Under the pieces are notes generated by a model, which searched no databases, was not told the DNA's origin, and saw nothing but the letters and a program-made list of their open reading frames with translations. A stretch of DNA of 64,000 nucleotides from Anaspis maculata (lineage: Eukaryota > Arthropoda > Insecta > Coleoptera > Scraptiidae), in the NCBI GenBank assembly GCA_949128115.1, contig OX421963.1, positions 80,161,635-80,225,634 on the forward strand, written 5' to 3'. Below, one piece after another: positions 11,021 through 23,419 of the stretch. The position numbers were made by a program, and so were the translations under genes. Position 1 is the first letter of the stretch, and every line of letters starts with the position of its first letter.

Positions 11021-11211
11021 ATGAATTTTGAGCGTTTTTCATGTGCGGACGGCATTGTGCGTCGCGAACACGAATCCTTGCCTCGGAACGGGCTCTGTGC
11101 GTTAAAACTGTGCGTCCGCGAACATCATGCGTGCGTGTGCCCCGTCCACACGCACGCACGTGTCCGCGAGCACTGTTCGTCCGCGAAAAAGTGCTCAGGT
11201 CTGTACGCACC
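11021..11211 (-). mobile_element. GC-rich foldback element, copy 2
   Basis: The right end (reverse complement) begins GGTGCGTACAGACCTGAGCA and is identical over 37 bases to the left end of copy 1 at 7336. The left end has decayed: TTTTGAGCGTTTTTC near 11026 corresponds to CCTGAGCACTTTTTC, and the outermost 15 bases are gone. The interior alternates GTGCG/CGCAC words. It is followed by TTTA (11212-11215), possibly a worn TTAA target, and then directly by a LINE relic. Confidence 0.65.
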
Positions 11212-11215
11212 TTTA

Positions 11216-11940
11216 GAGATTACAATCCTGTTCAATTTTGTACGGGAAGAGGTGATCAGACGGACAAAGCTCAACCATGACGGAACAATATTTCACAAAA
11301 CAGCCCAAATCCTGGCGTATGCGGACGATATACTCGTACTGATTTTCTCCAGAACCAGAGAAGATTTGAAGGAAACATTTGAAGTGCTGGAGGAGGACGC
11401 AATAAATAGAGGTTGGAATGTGAAGTGATGATAAACGCAAAGTATGTAGTTACATCTCAGAGCTTTAGCGATAACGAGAAAAGGGATACCAAAAATTGCA
11501 AGTGAATATTTAAACAAAAGGCTTTGAGAAAGTTTCACGGTCCATATAAAGGTCAAGTATGAAGATTGAGGCACAATCATGATAAGTTCAAAGGATTATA
11601 CGGCGGATGTGGTGAGGCGGGTACGGAAAGCTCAAGTATGAAGATTGAGGCACAATCATGATGAGTTGAAAGGATTATACGGCGGATGTGTTGAGGCGGG
11701 TACGGAAAGCGATTTTGAGATGGGCGAGGATGGAGTAAAAGCAATAGTCGAAAGAATTTCACATATAGAGGGTGAAAGAATTAGGGCTAATAAGGGAAGA
11801 CAGAAGCTGAGAAGATTTCGGAAATTTCCAGAGCACTAAAGATCAGAAACAGTAAAAAAGCGCAAGAAGAGGAATATGGAGGATTTCTTTGGAATTGATG
11901 CCCTAAATAGGCTGTAAAGCTGATCCATTAGTGAATGGAA
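11216..11940 (+). pseudogene. RTE-like LINE, RT catalytic motif and 3' end
   Basis: The first part reads LFNFVREEVIRRTKL and then QILAYADDILVL. It contains the YADD catalytic box of RT in the context typical of insect RTE-like elements. Downstream, in shifting frames, come HDELKGLYGG, GERIRANKGR and KKAQEREVW-like pieces, which correspond to the C-terminal tail of the same family. A 79-bp tandem duplication (11553-11710) and several stops and frameshifts break the gene. Everything 5' of the catalytic box is missing, as expected for a 5'-truncated LINE or one cut by the foldback element just upstream. Confidence 0.7.
11553..11710 (+). repeat. 79-bp tandem duplication inside LINE relic
   Basis: The sequence starting TCAAGTATGAAGATTGAGGC at 11553 is repeated from 11632 with about three mismatches. 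The high identity compared with the decayed LINE around it points to a later local duplication. Confidence 0.85.
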
Positions 11941-12291
11941 AGGTACCTGCAATATTAAGACAATTTCTAAGAGGAAAAAGCGAAGTTGCCAGACCATAAA
12001 TATTTTAAGTGTTCATATTGTCTAAATATCACACAGCCCGACTTGAACAAAAATCGTGATGCAGATCTTTGGTAAACATCGTGCGAAGCATAAATGCAAC
12101 TGTAGTTTAGTAGAAATTAGTAGAAATTTACGGTCTGAGAAACTTAAGACAATGATTTCTGAAAATTGGCTAGGTAAAGCAAGTGCAATACTGCATATCC
12201 AAGCACCCGCAATAGGACTGAAGTCTGCTGACTAAGCAGGCCATCAAGTGATTGTCGTGAGTTTGGAGTGTTGCTGGGTTAAAGAAAAACG

Positions 12292-12314
12292 GTGACTGAG
12301 GTCTGGTCAGTTCA
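12292..12314 (+). repeat. Copy of dispersed GGTCTGGTCAGTTGAA motif
   Basis: GTGACTGAGGTCTGGTCAGT followed by TCA is a near-consensus copy with an altered 3' end, lying just upstream of the 72-bp array. Confidence 0.65.
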
Positions 12315-12345
12315 CGGAAAAAAGTAGGACTGCAATTTTTAAAAG

Positions 12346-12680
12346 CTCAAGTATGTAATTCCTAGTGGTCCAGAAAACATTTTGGTGACAACGTATGTGG
12401 GTTTGTAATGATTACATACCTCGTTTTCGGAAAAATGAAGGTTGTAGAAATCAATGACCCAGGTAGGTAATAACGCTGATGGCTCAGGTATGTAATATCT
12501 GACGATCCAGAGAGCAGCAAAGAAGGGCGCAGGCATGTTATCGAGTAAAGAGCCAGGTATGTAATATTTAATGACCCAGGGAAGACTAGATAACGGCGCA
12601 AGTATGTAACCGCATAAGTTAGAGCCAGGTATGTAATATCTGATGATCCAGAGCGACGACTAGATAGTGGCGCATGTTTC
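12346..12680 (+). repeat. Degenerate about 70-bp array, core AGGTATGTAAT (array 1)
   Basis: AGGTATGTAATATCTGATGA-type cores begin at 12486, 12555 and 12627, 69 and 72 bp apart. Each is followed by a GATCCAGAG- or GACCCAGGG-like word, and two are followed by CGACTAGATA-type and GGCGCA words. Partial copies lie at 12350 (AAGTATGTAATTCCTAGTGG), 12461, 12531 and 12599. A palindromic GTAATGATTAC occurs at 12406. Several minus-strand frames cross it (112 codons at 12362-12700) and translate as a repeated ITYL peptide, purely because the unit repeats. Confidence 0.65.
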
Positions 12681-13044
12681 GCAGATTTGCTGATATACAT
12701 TCAAAAGTAGGTACCTACATGCCCCATGCACATGGTCTTCTTGAAACTTATCTGTCGAATAATGTTGTAAGGCACCAGCTTGATGAGAATATGAAAATAC
12801 CGTCTCCAAGCCAACTCATATTAAAATGCAATGAGAAATTCGTTGCGAGCTTTCACACTAAAGCTATGGTATGACAAATGCTTCAGTGTTTGTTCTGGAA
12901 GTGCCCACTGGCACAGTATTTGACTTCACTGGGTCATTGCATCTTTACTCGAAGACAATACCGGACTGACTGTGGCGTCGGCATCAGTCTGGCTTTTGCT
13001 CCCCAGTCGAATACGTGATTGGTAGAAAGAGTATCTACCAAAAT

Positions 13045-13275
13045 GTGGTCATTACATATCCCGGTCATCAACAGAGAGAATTGCAAGTTGAGGTATGTAA
13101 TTTCTAATGGTCCCAGGACTGTGTACGTCGCAGTCATTCATCGCAGACAGAATTGCAAGTCTGGGTATGTAATTTCTCATGCTACCAGGAGTGTGAGCGT
13201 CGCAGCCATTCATCGCACTGTATTATTGATGGCAAGGAGTAATCTTAGTTACAGACTTCAGGTATGTAATACTTG
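13045..13275 (+). repeat. 72-bp array with the same AGGTATGTAAT core (array 2)
   Basis: Cores at 13091 (AGGTATGTAATTTCTAATGG) and 13163 (GGGTATGTAATTTCTCATGC) are exactly 72 bp apart. Each is preceded by AATTGCAAGT and followed by CCAGGA and a GTGxxCGTCGCAG-CATTCATCGCA stretch. A third core lies at 13260 after a 97-bp step. The core and period match array 1, about 400 bp upstream, but the rest of the unit differs. The two may be branches of one old array. Confidence 0.65.
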
Positions 13276-13680
13276 CAGCTTTGGTGCAGCACTGATTGAA
13301 GCCAACAGTTGTCTGCATTTGTCGCTGATCTGTCTATACACATTTTACCTACTTGAGTCAGTGATGGTCACTACCTGCCGGTTCGGAAAACAGTGAACTG
13401 TAATATTTGCTATCCTGGGGTGATACTGGATAATGCTAAAGGCAGTAGTTTCTTGGATTACCACCAAAAACTCAATCTTCACTACCAAGGTTGATAAATA
13501 TTGACCACCTGGATATTCACGTATTGAAATGGTTGGTAGCAGTTCAGATATTTAATGACCTGAGCTTGTAACGCCTACAGATTTCCGCTAAAGCATTTTT
13601 CTCCGTGTTGGAGTACTTGTTAAAAAGCGCACTGGACGACTGCAACAGCTTGTGCAACTCTATCGCGAACCTAATCTGTT

Positions 13681-15345
13681 TCGATTAGTTCCCCACAGAC
13701 CACCGCAAAAAAAAAATGTCGAAAGCAATTCGCTCTAAGTAGCGAGACCCGTTATTAGCAGCGGCAGAACGATGGCTGGCGTAATAATTAATATTGAAGT
13801 TTGTGTCTCTCGTACCTAGGGAGAGAGAAACGTTTTGCCAAGTCAAACAGAAAAGTTTCATAACATCGACTTTAATTACGCGCGCAGAAAAATTGTAAAT
13901 TGACTCTGCTTGTAATGTGCTTAGCTCAGTACCTACGGTACGGCAGAAGCGCGCGGAGGCAAAGAAGCCGAGAGCAAACAGTCGCGTCATTTAATTAAAG
14001 CAAATACCAAACGGTTTGTTGCTGTTTGTCTGTGTGTACATGTCGAAATCTGCCGTGTAATATATGAAATTTCATCATCTCTCCACGCCACACCGCAACA
14101 TCGACGTCACGATTCTCGGACGTTTCCTTCTCTCTGACCCCTGCGATCGGCCGGACCGGAACCGGAAAGCCGCGGCGGAACCGGCGTTCAGATAGCCCGC
14201 AACCCCGAAAACCAAACACGCTAATAATTCATTCGACTTTTTAATTGTTTCGCACTGACAGCTTCAGTTCCAATTATCATGCCCGGGTATAGTAGTATAA
14301 ACAGAGAATTTTTGTTCTTTTCCGAAACTTAACCCTTTCATGCGAAATTTTCGGCCGCGGTCCTCTTATTCATAGCCGGAAACATTCCGGAATAATTGCG
14401 GTCGTCTGCCGGGGGGAGGTTTATGGCCGAATTTATTCTCATCATCGTCATGGTATAAGGGTGCGTCGAGTCGAGATTAGGCGTTTTTGTTGCGGCCGCC
14501 TCCATCGTCGCCGCCCGGGATTGCTAATATAATGAATCTACGCGTGTTTTCACACATTTGCCGGTCGTAATTACTAATCCGATCCGACAAGAAGATTACA
14601 AACGCGCTGCGTAATCCGGGTCTGGGGCTTCGGACTTTCCCGGTTCCCTCTCTCAGCTACGTTGCGGGAGCCAAGCGAGACTCAGAGGCATACACACACA
14701 GGGCTCAGGTGATTTTATCATTTTTATTGTCTGGTTGCGGTTCGTTAGAAACCTTCCAGGGGGAGAGACAGAGCGAGAAGACGCGTCGCTCGTATTTAGA
14801 CAGCGCCAGCGTCTCGGCTATAGTGTAGCTGCTGCTGATTATCTGGGTCGCTAATCTACTTTCCTCCTGCTGTTCCTCCCGCAACTTCATCATAATTAGT
14901 TTAGGACAGGTAGTAAAATGCGAGTGGAAAGTCCACGGAGCTGCTGCTGCCGCCGCCGCCGCTATACTCCCGTGTTTTATTCAGACACGGAATTCTACTC
15001 CTAACACGCGGACGGGGGAGCGCCGGAGAGGGCGAAAAGGAGAAGAGCGGGAGAAGGTGATGGCTTCGAAGCTTTGAACTTGAACTTTTCGCTTCGAGTT
15101 GCTCCCGCTTTTCTCCTCCTTGATGGCGGCGCGCATCACCCACAAAGTATCTCATTACGTGCGTTCAACGTCGAACGTTTATGGGGGTAATGGGCGAATG
15201 AAAAGCTACATGGTACAAGAGCAGGGGGGCCTCCCGCATACGCCGCTGTCTGCCTGGCGCGCTTATAATCTTTCTCCGGGACGCCGGCCGGATCGGGCAC
15301 GGGATTCACTGCGATTACACCGAAAGCACTTTTAACTTGAGAGAG
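13681..15345. other. CpG-rich unique non-coding block 2
   Basis: It contains TTAATTAAAG near 13991, CGCGCGCAG words, GCCGCCGCCGCCGC near 14950 and several TAATTA/TAATAATTCATT words. There is no transposon and no recognisable exon; open frames up to 101 codons on both strands have no family resemblance. Confidence 0.45.
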
Positions 15346-16729
15346 TGAGTCAACTTTTAACTTTGTTTTCTTTTCAACTCCTCAAGCTCCCGGGGAGATT
15401 TCGAGATTTCGTCCTAATCTTGCTTATACTTAACCCACATCTCTTTATGATGATCATTCGGCTACCTTGTTTTGGGCAATCTACACACAGCTCCGTCTTT
15501 TCAGAACAAACAAAGCGTCCAGCTGAGAATATGGAAGAAAACGAGAAACCGAACAACCTTGACTTCTCGAAACCCGGACATTCCCTAATAGAAAGATAAT
15601 CAGCTTCCACTTAGGCTGAGTTGCAACGATGAGTCAATCTTAGTCGAAGTTCAAATCACTTGCGCAACGGCTCAAGGCTTGACATTGTTCTGCCTTACTG
15701 CCCACGTCTCATGTCTGTGGTGACGGTAAAATCCAACTTTGCGGGCTAAATTTCTATCAGGTCAAAAACACAGACCAACATCACGGACCTTATGTGGTAT
15801 TGATCAACCTGACGCTAGGCTACCAACTTCACGATCGAAAATTGAGTAGAAAATAAGTTTTCTTCCTTGTTTCGTGGGAGTTTCTTATGATTTTGATACA
15901 ATTTCAGACTGGGCCTTGCTGTCGCAAGTTAACCTCCCTTGTGTAAATAGCGATCAAAAGATTTCTCCTCGAAGCATGTCCTGGTGCTGGAATGGCCGGA
16001 GTTTTTGCTGTGATATGGGCAAAAGAAACCAGACAAGTTGAATGTTCAAAAGGCAAGGGAGACCTCGTTTGTGAGTATAAGAAAACAAGCGACTTTTAAG
16101 GGTCTTCTCTATATTAACTGCTTTTCTCAGTTCCAAACCGTATAGGGAAGCTCTACCTTGGGCCGCCTCTGAAGCATTAATATATTTTTGGCACAGATTT
16201 CATGTCGCAAGCGGATCAACATTAAGGAGATACATTTTTTGTCAGTCTGAAAGGAAGGTAGGATGAAGCTTCGGAAAAATCGAGTTGATTTCGCTATACA
16301 GAAGACACTATTACTCTTGGGTCTATCTGCAAATGAACCTCCTCCTCCCTCCAATTATTATTTGAATTTGTCGAAACAAAGCTCGACGATTCTTGCGTAT
16401 GGCCTTCCTTACTTTTGTGATTTCTGGTCTAATAAGACTAAGCCAACTACGTGAAGGCCATTTATTGCGTTGCCCATGCTGATCTTTTATTTTGATTTTC
16501 ATAACTGACAGATTGGAGCCTGTTTGAGACAGATGACCTGAAAGGGTAATGGATGATTGCGAGATTCAAACCTAGGTACATTTTCGCACCAAAACCGTTC
16601 CGATATGGTAAGCAATTAATAACGAATAGTATCATATCTTTTGTCAGCCAGCATTTTCCCTAAGAACCTCAAAATACATACGCAGATCTATCAAATTACC
16701 AAATTAGTGAATTGTTAGCTAGCAATCTT
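15346..16729. other. Spacer, no gene recognised
   Basis: I see no motif or repeat here. The 84- and 78-codon frames at 15345-15610 overlap each other on opposite strands. Confidence 0.4.
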
Positions 16730-18390
16730 GCTACCTATAGAAGAGAAATTGGGTCCAGAAGACATCAGATAAGTAATAGAAATTAATACAGAGGAGGTTA
16801 CCTGAGGGGAAATAAAAGATGCTACAAGACAACTGAAGCGTAGGAAAGCGGCAGGCGTGGACAATATTCCAGCAGAACTAATAAAGGGAGACATGGAAAC
16901 TTCGATAGAAATGGTCCACAAACTAATTAACCAGATATGGAGAGAAGAAGAGATACCAGTAGAATGGAAACAAGGGATAGTGAAGATACCGAAAAAGGGA
17001 GATATGACCAACTGCGGAAATTGGAAACCTATAACCTTACTCTCTACAACTGGTACGATGAAGTCGTTGCAATTTTACACTATTTTACGCATCACCCTGT
17101 AGAAAATTCACATGAAGTTTCTCAACATTCACTATTACAGAATGCGTTACGGAAAGATCAAGCTAGTTAACGCAACAAACAGAATGGAAATCGCAATCGG
17201 CAATCGGGAGATATTGGCCTCCAAAGTCGGACCATTTTTCCGATACCGATAACTTCGTTGTCCAGCAGTTTATATCTCAATTTTCTAGATTTCGCAAAGG
17301 CCTTCGACAGCGTGGACAGGGACAGAATGTGTAAGATTTTTGAGATATATGGAATACCGCCAAAGATACTCCGTATTTTAAAAGCTTTCTACGATAAATG
17401 CAACGCAAGAGTTCTGCATGACGGTAAGCTGACGGAACAGATAGAAATCAGCAGTGGAGTTCGGCAAGGATGCGCATATTGTCTCCAACGATTTTCCTGA
17501 TTATCGAGGACTGGATTATGAGCAAGGCGACAAAGAACAAACTGGAATAAGATGGAATCTTTTTCATCAACTTGAGGACCTGGATTTTGCAGATGACATA
17601 TTATGCCTGCTTTCAGCCAAAAGAGAACATAAACAAAAGATAGACGGAAAAAGTTGCAAAAGAAGCAAGGAAGATGGGGGACTGAGAATCTATGCAAAGA
17701 AAACAAAAGTGATAAAGATAAACACACCTAGAGAAGTGGCAATAAAATTAAACGGCGAAGAAATAGAGGAGGTGGAAGATTGTTGCTACATGGGCAGCAA
17801 AATAAGTGAACATGGCAAGATCGAACAGGATGTCAAAATACGGATCGGCAAAGCACAGGGTGCTTTCAACCTCCTGAGGAAATTTTGAAAATTCAAAGAT
17901 GGATCTCTCAACACGAAGATCCAACTGTTCAACACTAATGACAAGAGTGTACTGCTGTATAGTGCCGAAACTTGGTCAACGGACAACTGAACTAAAAGAT
18001 CCAGGTGTTTGTCATTATTGTCAACCGGTGCCTGAGAACGATTGAGGGTATTTACTGATCAGATCGAATATCAAATGAGAGATTGTGGGAGATGGCGGGA
18101 CAAGAGGCAATCCAGAGGACAATCTGCAGGGAAAAATGGAAATGGATAAGACACACGCTAAGAAATGACAACAGCGATATCACAAGACAATCAATTAATC
18201 ACAATCTGGAAGGCTGAACAAAACAAGGCAGACCTATGGAAACATGGAGAAGAACAGTAAATAGAGAAATTACAGAAATTATTAGGAATGTCTTGAAGCG
18301 AAGCTAAACATGCAGCGAGGACAGAGATAAATGGAAAGAGATAGTAAACGCCCTTAGCTCCAGATGGAGTGAGGAGGAATAAGTGAGTGA
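16730..18390 (+). pseudogene. LINE reverse transcriptase, near full domain, decayed
   Basis: In order: KRRKAAGVDNIPAELI (16850 region), IPVEWKQGIVKIPKKGD, NWKPITLLS, then a garbled stretch at about 17060-17235. Next come FLDFAKAFDSVDRDRM (first catalytic Asp), SGVRQGC, DLDFADDILCLLSA (FADD box near 17585), and DCCYMGSKISEHGKIEQDV with the following thumb region. The last recognisable piece is a tail with LWEMAGQEAIQRT. Frameshifts lie at about 17480, 17885 and later, and stops are frequent after 17980. The domain order and the tail are typical of invertebrate LINEs with a DNA-binding C-terminus. The exact clade is uncertain. No endonuclease is visible upstream. Both catalytic motifs are conserved but the gene is broken. 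Confidence 0.8.
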
Positions 18391-19499
18391 ACTTGCTACT
18401 GAGCACGTTGCTGTGGCGACAACCAATGAAAAAGCCCCTTGCCATGATAACTTCTTCGTTGACAAGATTGCTAGCGACCAATCTCCGAGCAGAGCAGATA
18501 ATTTGACATGATACCGCAGGGATCTTTTTTTGGCGTTAGCCTTGACTACATTATTGACTCGTAGTAAAGAACTGCATGGCAATTGACAGTTTTTTTCGAT
18601 TGGCTATTCCTATCTCTGGAAACTGAACAGACAGACGAATTGTGAATATTCTGGTGACACTAACATATAATCAAGCCTGGTCGGTGGCTGATGGACCTCG
18701 GTGTTATCGAGCAATCAAGCACAAATGAAATATTACTTGGGCTTTAAGGAAGAAATTAGTTTCAATATAATTCAACTGACCAGATCTTGACCACCCACAT
18801 ATATAACGAACATGGCTGGTAGCTTTACGCTGAAAAAAAAACAGCTAGAAGGAACCAGACGTACGCCAGTCCGATACTATTTGGTAGGTGATAATATTAA
18901 TGAAAGCAATTTTATTGTAATGAAACGCATCGAAGTGCTTCCATTAATAAATAAATGTAAATGACTAGGCGCCATACATAAAACAGGTTGTAAATTCACA
19001 CCATAGGCAGTCACCGCCGACAAATTGTACTGATTTGAATAAAATGCGATGCAATAAAATGAACGCCGAATAAAACTTCCAACATATCAAATTGTTTATT
19101 ACAGGCACGAACGAGTAATATTGCACAGATGTAATATTTTCCGTTTTTATCGTCATCATCATCACCACCATCGATCTACAATGGAAAATTCAAAATTTCA
19201 TTAATATAAAAATAGATATGATAGTAGATAGGTAGGTAGTAATATGCATCATGAAATAAACAAACATGGCGAATTTCTACCTTGGATCGGTATTCAGCCA
19301 GTTGTAACGCCAAATTCACGAACTTGCATGAAGGAGAGAAAAATAACTGGTTGACCGTATTTTATTGAACTGCAAACTGCATCTGAGAACGACATTGATA
19401 TTTTCACAACTGACTTACACAGTATATTGGTAATTGGTGGAATTTTGGAATCGTAAATTTGTCTCTGCTAATATTTCCATACAGGGCAGGAAAGAAACA
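18391..19499. other. AT-rich spacer, no gene recognised
   Basis: It carries a TCATCATCATCACCACC run near 19150 and a TTAATAAATAAATGTAAATG word near 18945 that could be an old LINE 3' tail. No open frame of note. Confidence 0.4.
18771..18793 (-). repeat. Copy of dispersed GGTCTGGTCAGTTGAA motif
   Basis: TTCAACTGACCAGATCTTGA is the reverse complement of the motif, with A for G at one position. Confidence 0.6.
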
Positions 19500-20120
19500 C
19501 AGCAGCTAAAAGGTGTGCACACCAGAAGGCACCGGCTGCTGCTAGCTAGCTGCTGGCGGAGGAGGAATCCTCGAGGAAATTAGATCGGGGCTTCCCCCTC
19601 TGATATAAAACACAACGCGGAGATATCTACCATACACACCGCACCGTCGTCGTCCTGATGCGATAAACTTGAATTCCCCCAGGTTGTATAACAAGCCGAA
19701 AATTGACTGCCGGGTCTGTTGAAACATTCACAATTTCGGACCGACTGAGCATAAGCCGATTCCGACCGGGGCTTCTCAATGCCCCCCGGGCCTCGAAGGC
19801 GGAGGGCGCGTCCGAATATCGAAACGAGTGAAGTAAAAACAGAAAAACAAAGCGCCAGTTGAAAAGGCTTCCTGACGTTCGAATTCTTAGGTACGTCCGT
19901 CGATGGGTATGACACTTGACAGCCGAACGTCAATGTCATGTCGTTGTGTTGGACGAACACCGTGTTACCAACTTCACCCCGCCTGTCCACCGGGGACTTG
20001 TCTTTCTATCTCTAGAAACTGTCCCTTTTCTCTTTCTTCTTCAAGTCCGCTATGTGTGTCGGCTGAAGGAAACACACCACCGAATTGCACGATACTACAT
20101 GACACAGGCCTAAGAGGGGT
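19500..20120. other. CpG-rich unique non-coding block 3
   Basis: A short block with GCTAGCTAGCTGCTGG and CGTCGTCGTCCTGATG words. A 136-codon minus-strand frame (19580-19990) and a 98-codon plus-strand frame overlap and have no family resemblance. Confidence 0.4.
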
Positions 20121-20661
20121 TATGCCACAAATTTTGTTGAGTTTCGTAGACAAGGAGCAACTTCGTAGTTTTCAGGCCACTGGACCAGTTCGTGTTTGAT
20201 GAGTGTAAAAATGAGTACGGTGCAAATTTTAGAAAGGTGTAAAGTAAAGAGAGCTTCTTGAAAACCGTATCAGCAAAAAGCAGTTCTTACGACTCAACGG
20301 CTCGATAGAAAGTTGCGGGCGCAAAGTTAGAACGGCGCAACTTGCCAAATACAGCAATCTGGTTTGCTGCTATGGTAACTTCACTTACGGCGGTCTGAGC
20401 CTCAGCCTCAACTTGGTATTTAGCCGTAAGAGCTGATCGTGTTACCCGTTGCAAGATTTTTCACGGCATTCGGGACGTAGGAATAGGATATGTGGGACAG
20501 AATTACGAAAACGGTAATTCTCAGTTACCAATTAACTACCTACATCACATCACTAACTATAGCTCTAAATATTCATTCAGTCCAGATCCATCGACTACAA
20601 AAAGTGGGCCAGATGTCATTGACGACCAAACATTTTTATACATGGCAGTATGCTTTTATTG

Positions 20662-20817
20662 TACAGGGTGCCCCAGGAAAGGCGAAAGCCCTCTATATTT
20701 ATTGTTAACTATACAAATAATAATTGAGAAAATAATTATGAACAGATCCGCAATAGTCTTATACCCTTGTTGACGAAAAAATATGGAGGTGTTTCCAATT
20801 TCCTGGAACAGCCTGTA
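20662..20817. mobile_element. 156-bp element with TACAGGGTG-type inverted ends
   Basis: The left end TACAGGGTGCCCCAGGAAA (20662-20680) matches the reverse complement of the right end TTTCCTGGAACAGCCTGTA (20799-20817) with three mismatches. The interior is AT-rich and non-coding. Such ends are common on small non-autonomous insect elements. I see no clear target duplication. Confidence 0.6.
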
Positions 20818-21159
20818 TCTGTTTATAGTTGGAAAAACCTATACTTTTTCTCTAAACATTGCTCTAACATAAGACATCAGGTAACACAGCCATATATTAT
20901 TAAGATAAATGAGATAAATAGAAAACGAACTGGCAACGAATATTACTCCTCTCACAATCCTGGCATGGTAATGTTTGGCTTGTTTCCAAACTTGAGAACC
21001 GGACCTACGTCAATTGATTGTCGCTTGACTGTCATATTGACGAGCCAAACGTCACAACTGAACAAGTGACACACCCATCCAATCACCGTTCTCAATGAAC
21101 GACTAACCTTGATCCTCCTCCGGATTCCTCTTCAAAAATTAATATCTAATTGGCTCGGG

Positions 21160-22200
21160 GCGCGCATACTTTTATGAACACACTCCATTTCAGGGCATCA
21201 AAGCCATGGATGGCATCAGGCGAAGCGCTTTGTTGCTCCTGATAAATTCACGTAATTGAAACTTGAACGACGGACAAAGCGCCGCGACGCCGCCCCCCGT
21301 TCCCCGCGGCTCCGATCTCCATGAAACGCGCGCGAGAGCCAAATTGGAATATAATTGAAACAATTTTCCTTAATCAAAGATTACTGTCTGCCAATTTTCT
21401 AATTCATTTGTCGCGAAGTGACGCGCTCGCTTCTTCCCCGAACCCTTTTCTCTCAAGTTCCGCGCGCTTTCCGGAAGAATTGTGAAATTGCGGAATTATC
21501 CTTGCTTGTGACTCGGGCGAATAACTTGATCCGAATCCCAGGGATTAATCCGCAATTATACAAGACGCGCGCATCGGAGCGGCGTTTTTGTTTCGTCGTC
21601 CTTTTGTTGTTTTTATGACATTTTAACTCGAGCCGAGCATCAGCTCCGGCATCATCCGAGAGGACCTTTTTCTCGTCCGCCTCCTCATCCTCTTTGAAAA
21701 ACGGCGAACGCGCCCGTAAAATTTGAGAATTATCTCCGGTCCTGCGTTCGTCCTTTTATCGCATAATTCATATTCCGTTTGATGTCTCGCTTATTGTCGC
21801 GAGTCGTTGCCGCCGTCGTGTTTATTGCCATATATCCTGGAAACGTTGTTGCAACTTTGATTTTAATGTCCTTTTACGAACTCCCTGGTAATGGGCTTCT
21901 TGTATACTCCGATGTAGAGAAGCGCCCCAGTACTACAATAATTATTGCAGCATTTACTTCTCGCAAACTAATTATCCAATTTGCGATGAAAGGGCCGGCT
22001 TTGCGCCGTCGGTGAATAATAACCCGAGCCGAGGGTGGTGCGTCCCAGAAACAAAGATTCGAGCGAAGACAACGACGAACTTATTATCCATTGATATTTG
22101 CTGCGAGCTGCGATTGTCAAGAAAAGACCACAGCATTGATGATGAAGCTTGAAGATCCATATTTAAGTAGTTAAAAGTCTCTGGAGCGGCATAGAATTTC
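21160..22200. other. CpG-rich unique non-coding block 4
   Basis: GCGCCGCGACGCCGCCCCCC near 21281 and several AATTCATTTG/TAATTAT words lie here. No transposon and no recognisable exon. Confidence 0.4.
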
Positions 22201-22599
22201 TTTCTTTTCTATAGCAAGTAACCCATAATCGGTCTTTCCGATTCTACGTCTATACTCTTTCTCTTTTCTTCCATGCCTCCGAACGCGTCCTCTCTTTGAA
22301 ACCGGTTATGTGACACCTGACATCCCGCAAAGTTTAAAATAATTTCATTGGCGTACTCCCGATTTGCTTTTCCGGCCCGTTTTATGGAGAATGCTCTAAG
22401 GAATTCAGAATGCTTGAATTCTGAAATGTATGTTGCCGTTGGCATGCAGATTGGCAACTCACGTCATCATTTATTGAATATCTGGGAGTTTCTATAGGCA
22501 AAGTACAATCCATATCACACACCTGGCACTCATCATAACAAAGTGGTCACAGAATTCAAATGCCTTTGCAAATCGGAAGATGGAGAAGTCAAACCAGAT

Positions 22600-23065
22600 G
22601 ATGAAGTTTAACCGGGCGAGAAGTTGAAGTTGAAGAAAATCAAATCCGAAGAGGACCAGGAAGACCCAGGATGGTGAGAACCTGATAACCGGAAACCTCA
22701 AGCACTATCATGGATTCAGCGAAGCGGCGAGACTGGTAGAGGATGTTCTCCTTCTTGAGATCCAATTCAATGGAGCCATGACCTCACCTGAAGCAAACGA
22801 GTGGCAAGATGCTATAAGTTAAGAAATCGAGTCGATTTTATAGAATGTCACAGGGGCAATCGTTAATAGGCCGAAAGAGGGAAAAGGTGATCGGTAGCGG
22901 AATCATTCTTAGGAACAAGTACGCATCAAATGGTACCGTTGGAAGAAGAAATGTAAGGCTGGTAGCTCAGGAATTTGCTCAACGACCCGGAATACATTTG
23001 GAATAAACATTTGCACCTGTTTATTTAGTTTGACGACAATTCATCTTCTGGTTTCACTTGCAGTT
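22600..23065 (+). pseudogene. Ty1/copia polyprotein relic (linker and start of RT)
   Basis: In one frame RRGPGRPRM appears, a linker common before copia RT. It is followed by MTSPEANEWQDAIS, matching the S-x-W-x-x-A-M-x-x-E start of copia RT. Then VRLVAQEFAQRPGI and TFAPVYL match the KARLVAxGxxQxxGIDYxETFAPV block, then LLVSLAVRDKM. Stops and at least two frameshifts break it (for example a stop between the Q-R-P-G-I block and TFAPV). The catalytic YVDD region is not recognisable downstream; the sequence after 23065 becomes unalignable. No long terminal repeat was found. Confidence 0.65.
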
Positions 23066-23419
23066 CGTGATAAAATGAATAAGTGTCTCGAGCGATAAGT
23101 CTCCAGAAGCAACTGGTTTGGAAATGGGAAGAAACACGATCTCGGAAACGACGTCAGAAGAAGAGCTGAGAAAAAGCTCCAATAACCGAAGGAAGATGTG
23201 GTTCGCTTGAGGCTTCAGGCTTTGATAATTTCATAATCACTTTTAGACTTGAACTTTTCTGCCTCAAGTTCTGACAAATGTTAAGCTGTCAACTCTCTCA
23301 AATGTCGGTATTGCAAATATCTACTAGTGCCTACTAGACCTATTAATAGATCTTCCAGAATGAATATCCGGGAAATCCCTCTCATAAAGGTCCTCCACGA
23401 ATTAGTTCTGAGATCTACC

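Noticed and set aside
12362..12700. 112-codon frame with repeated ITYL peptide, suggesting a repeat protein
   Set aside because: The peptide repeats because the DNA is a tandem array; there is no start context or other support.
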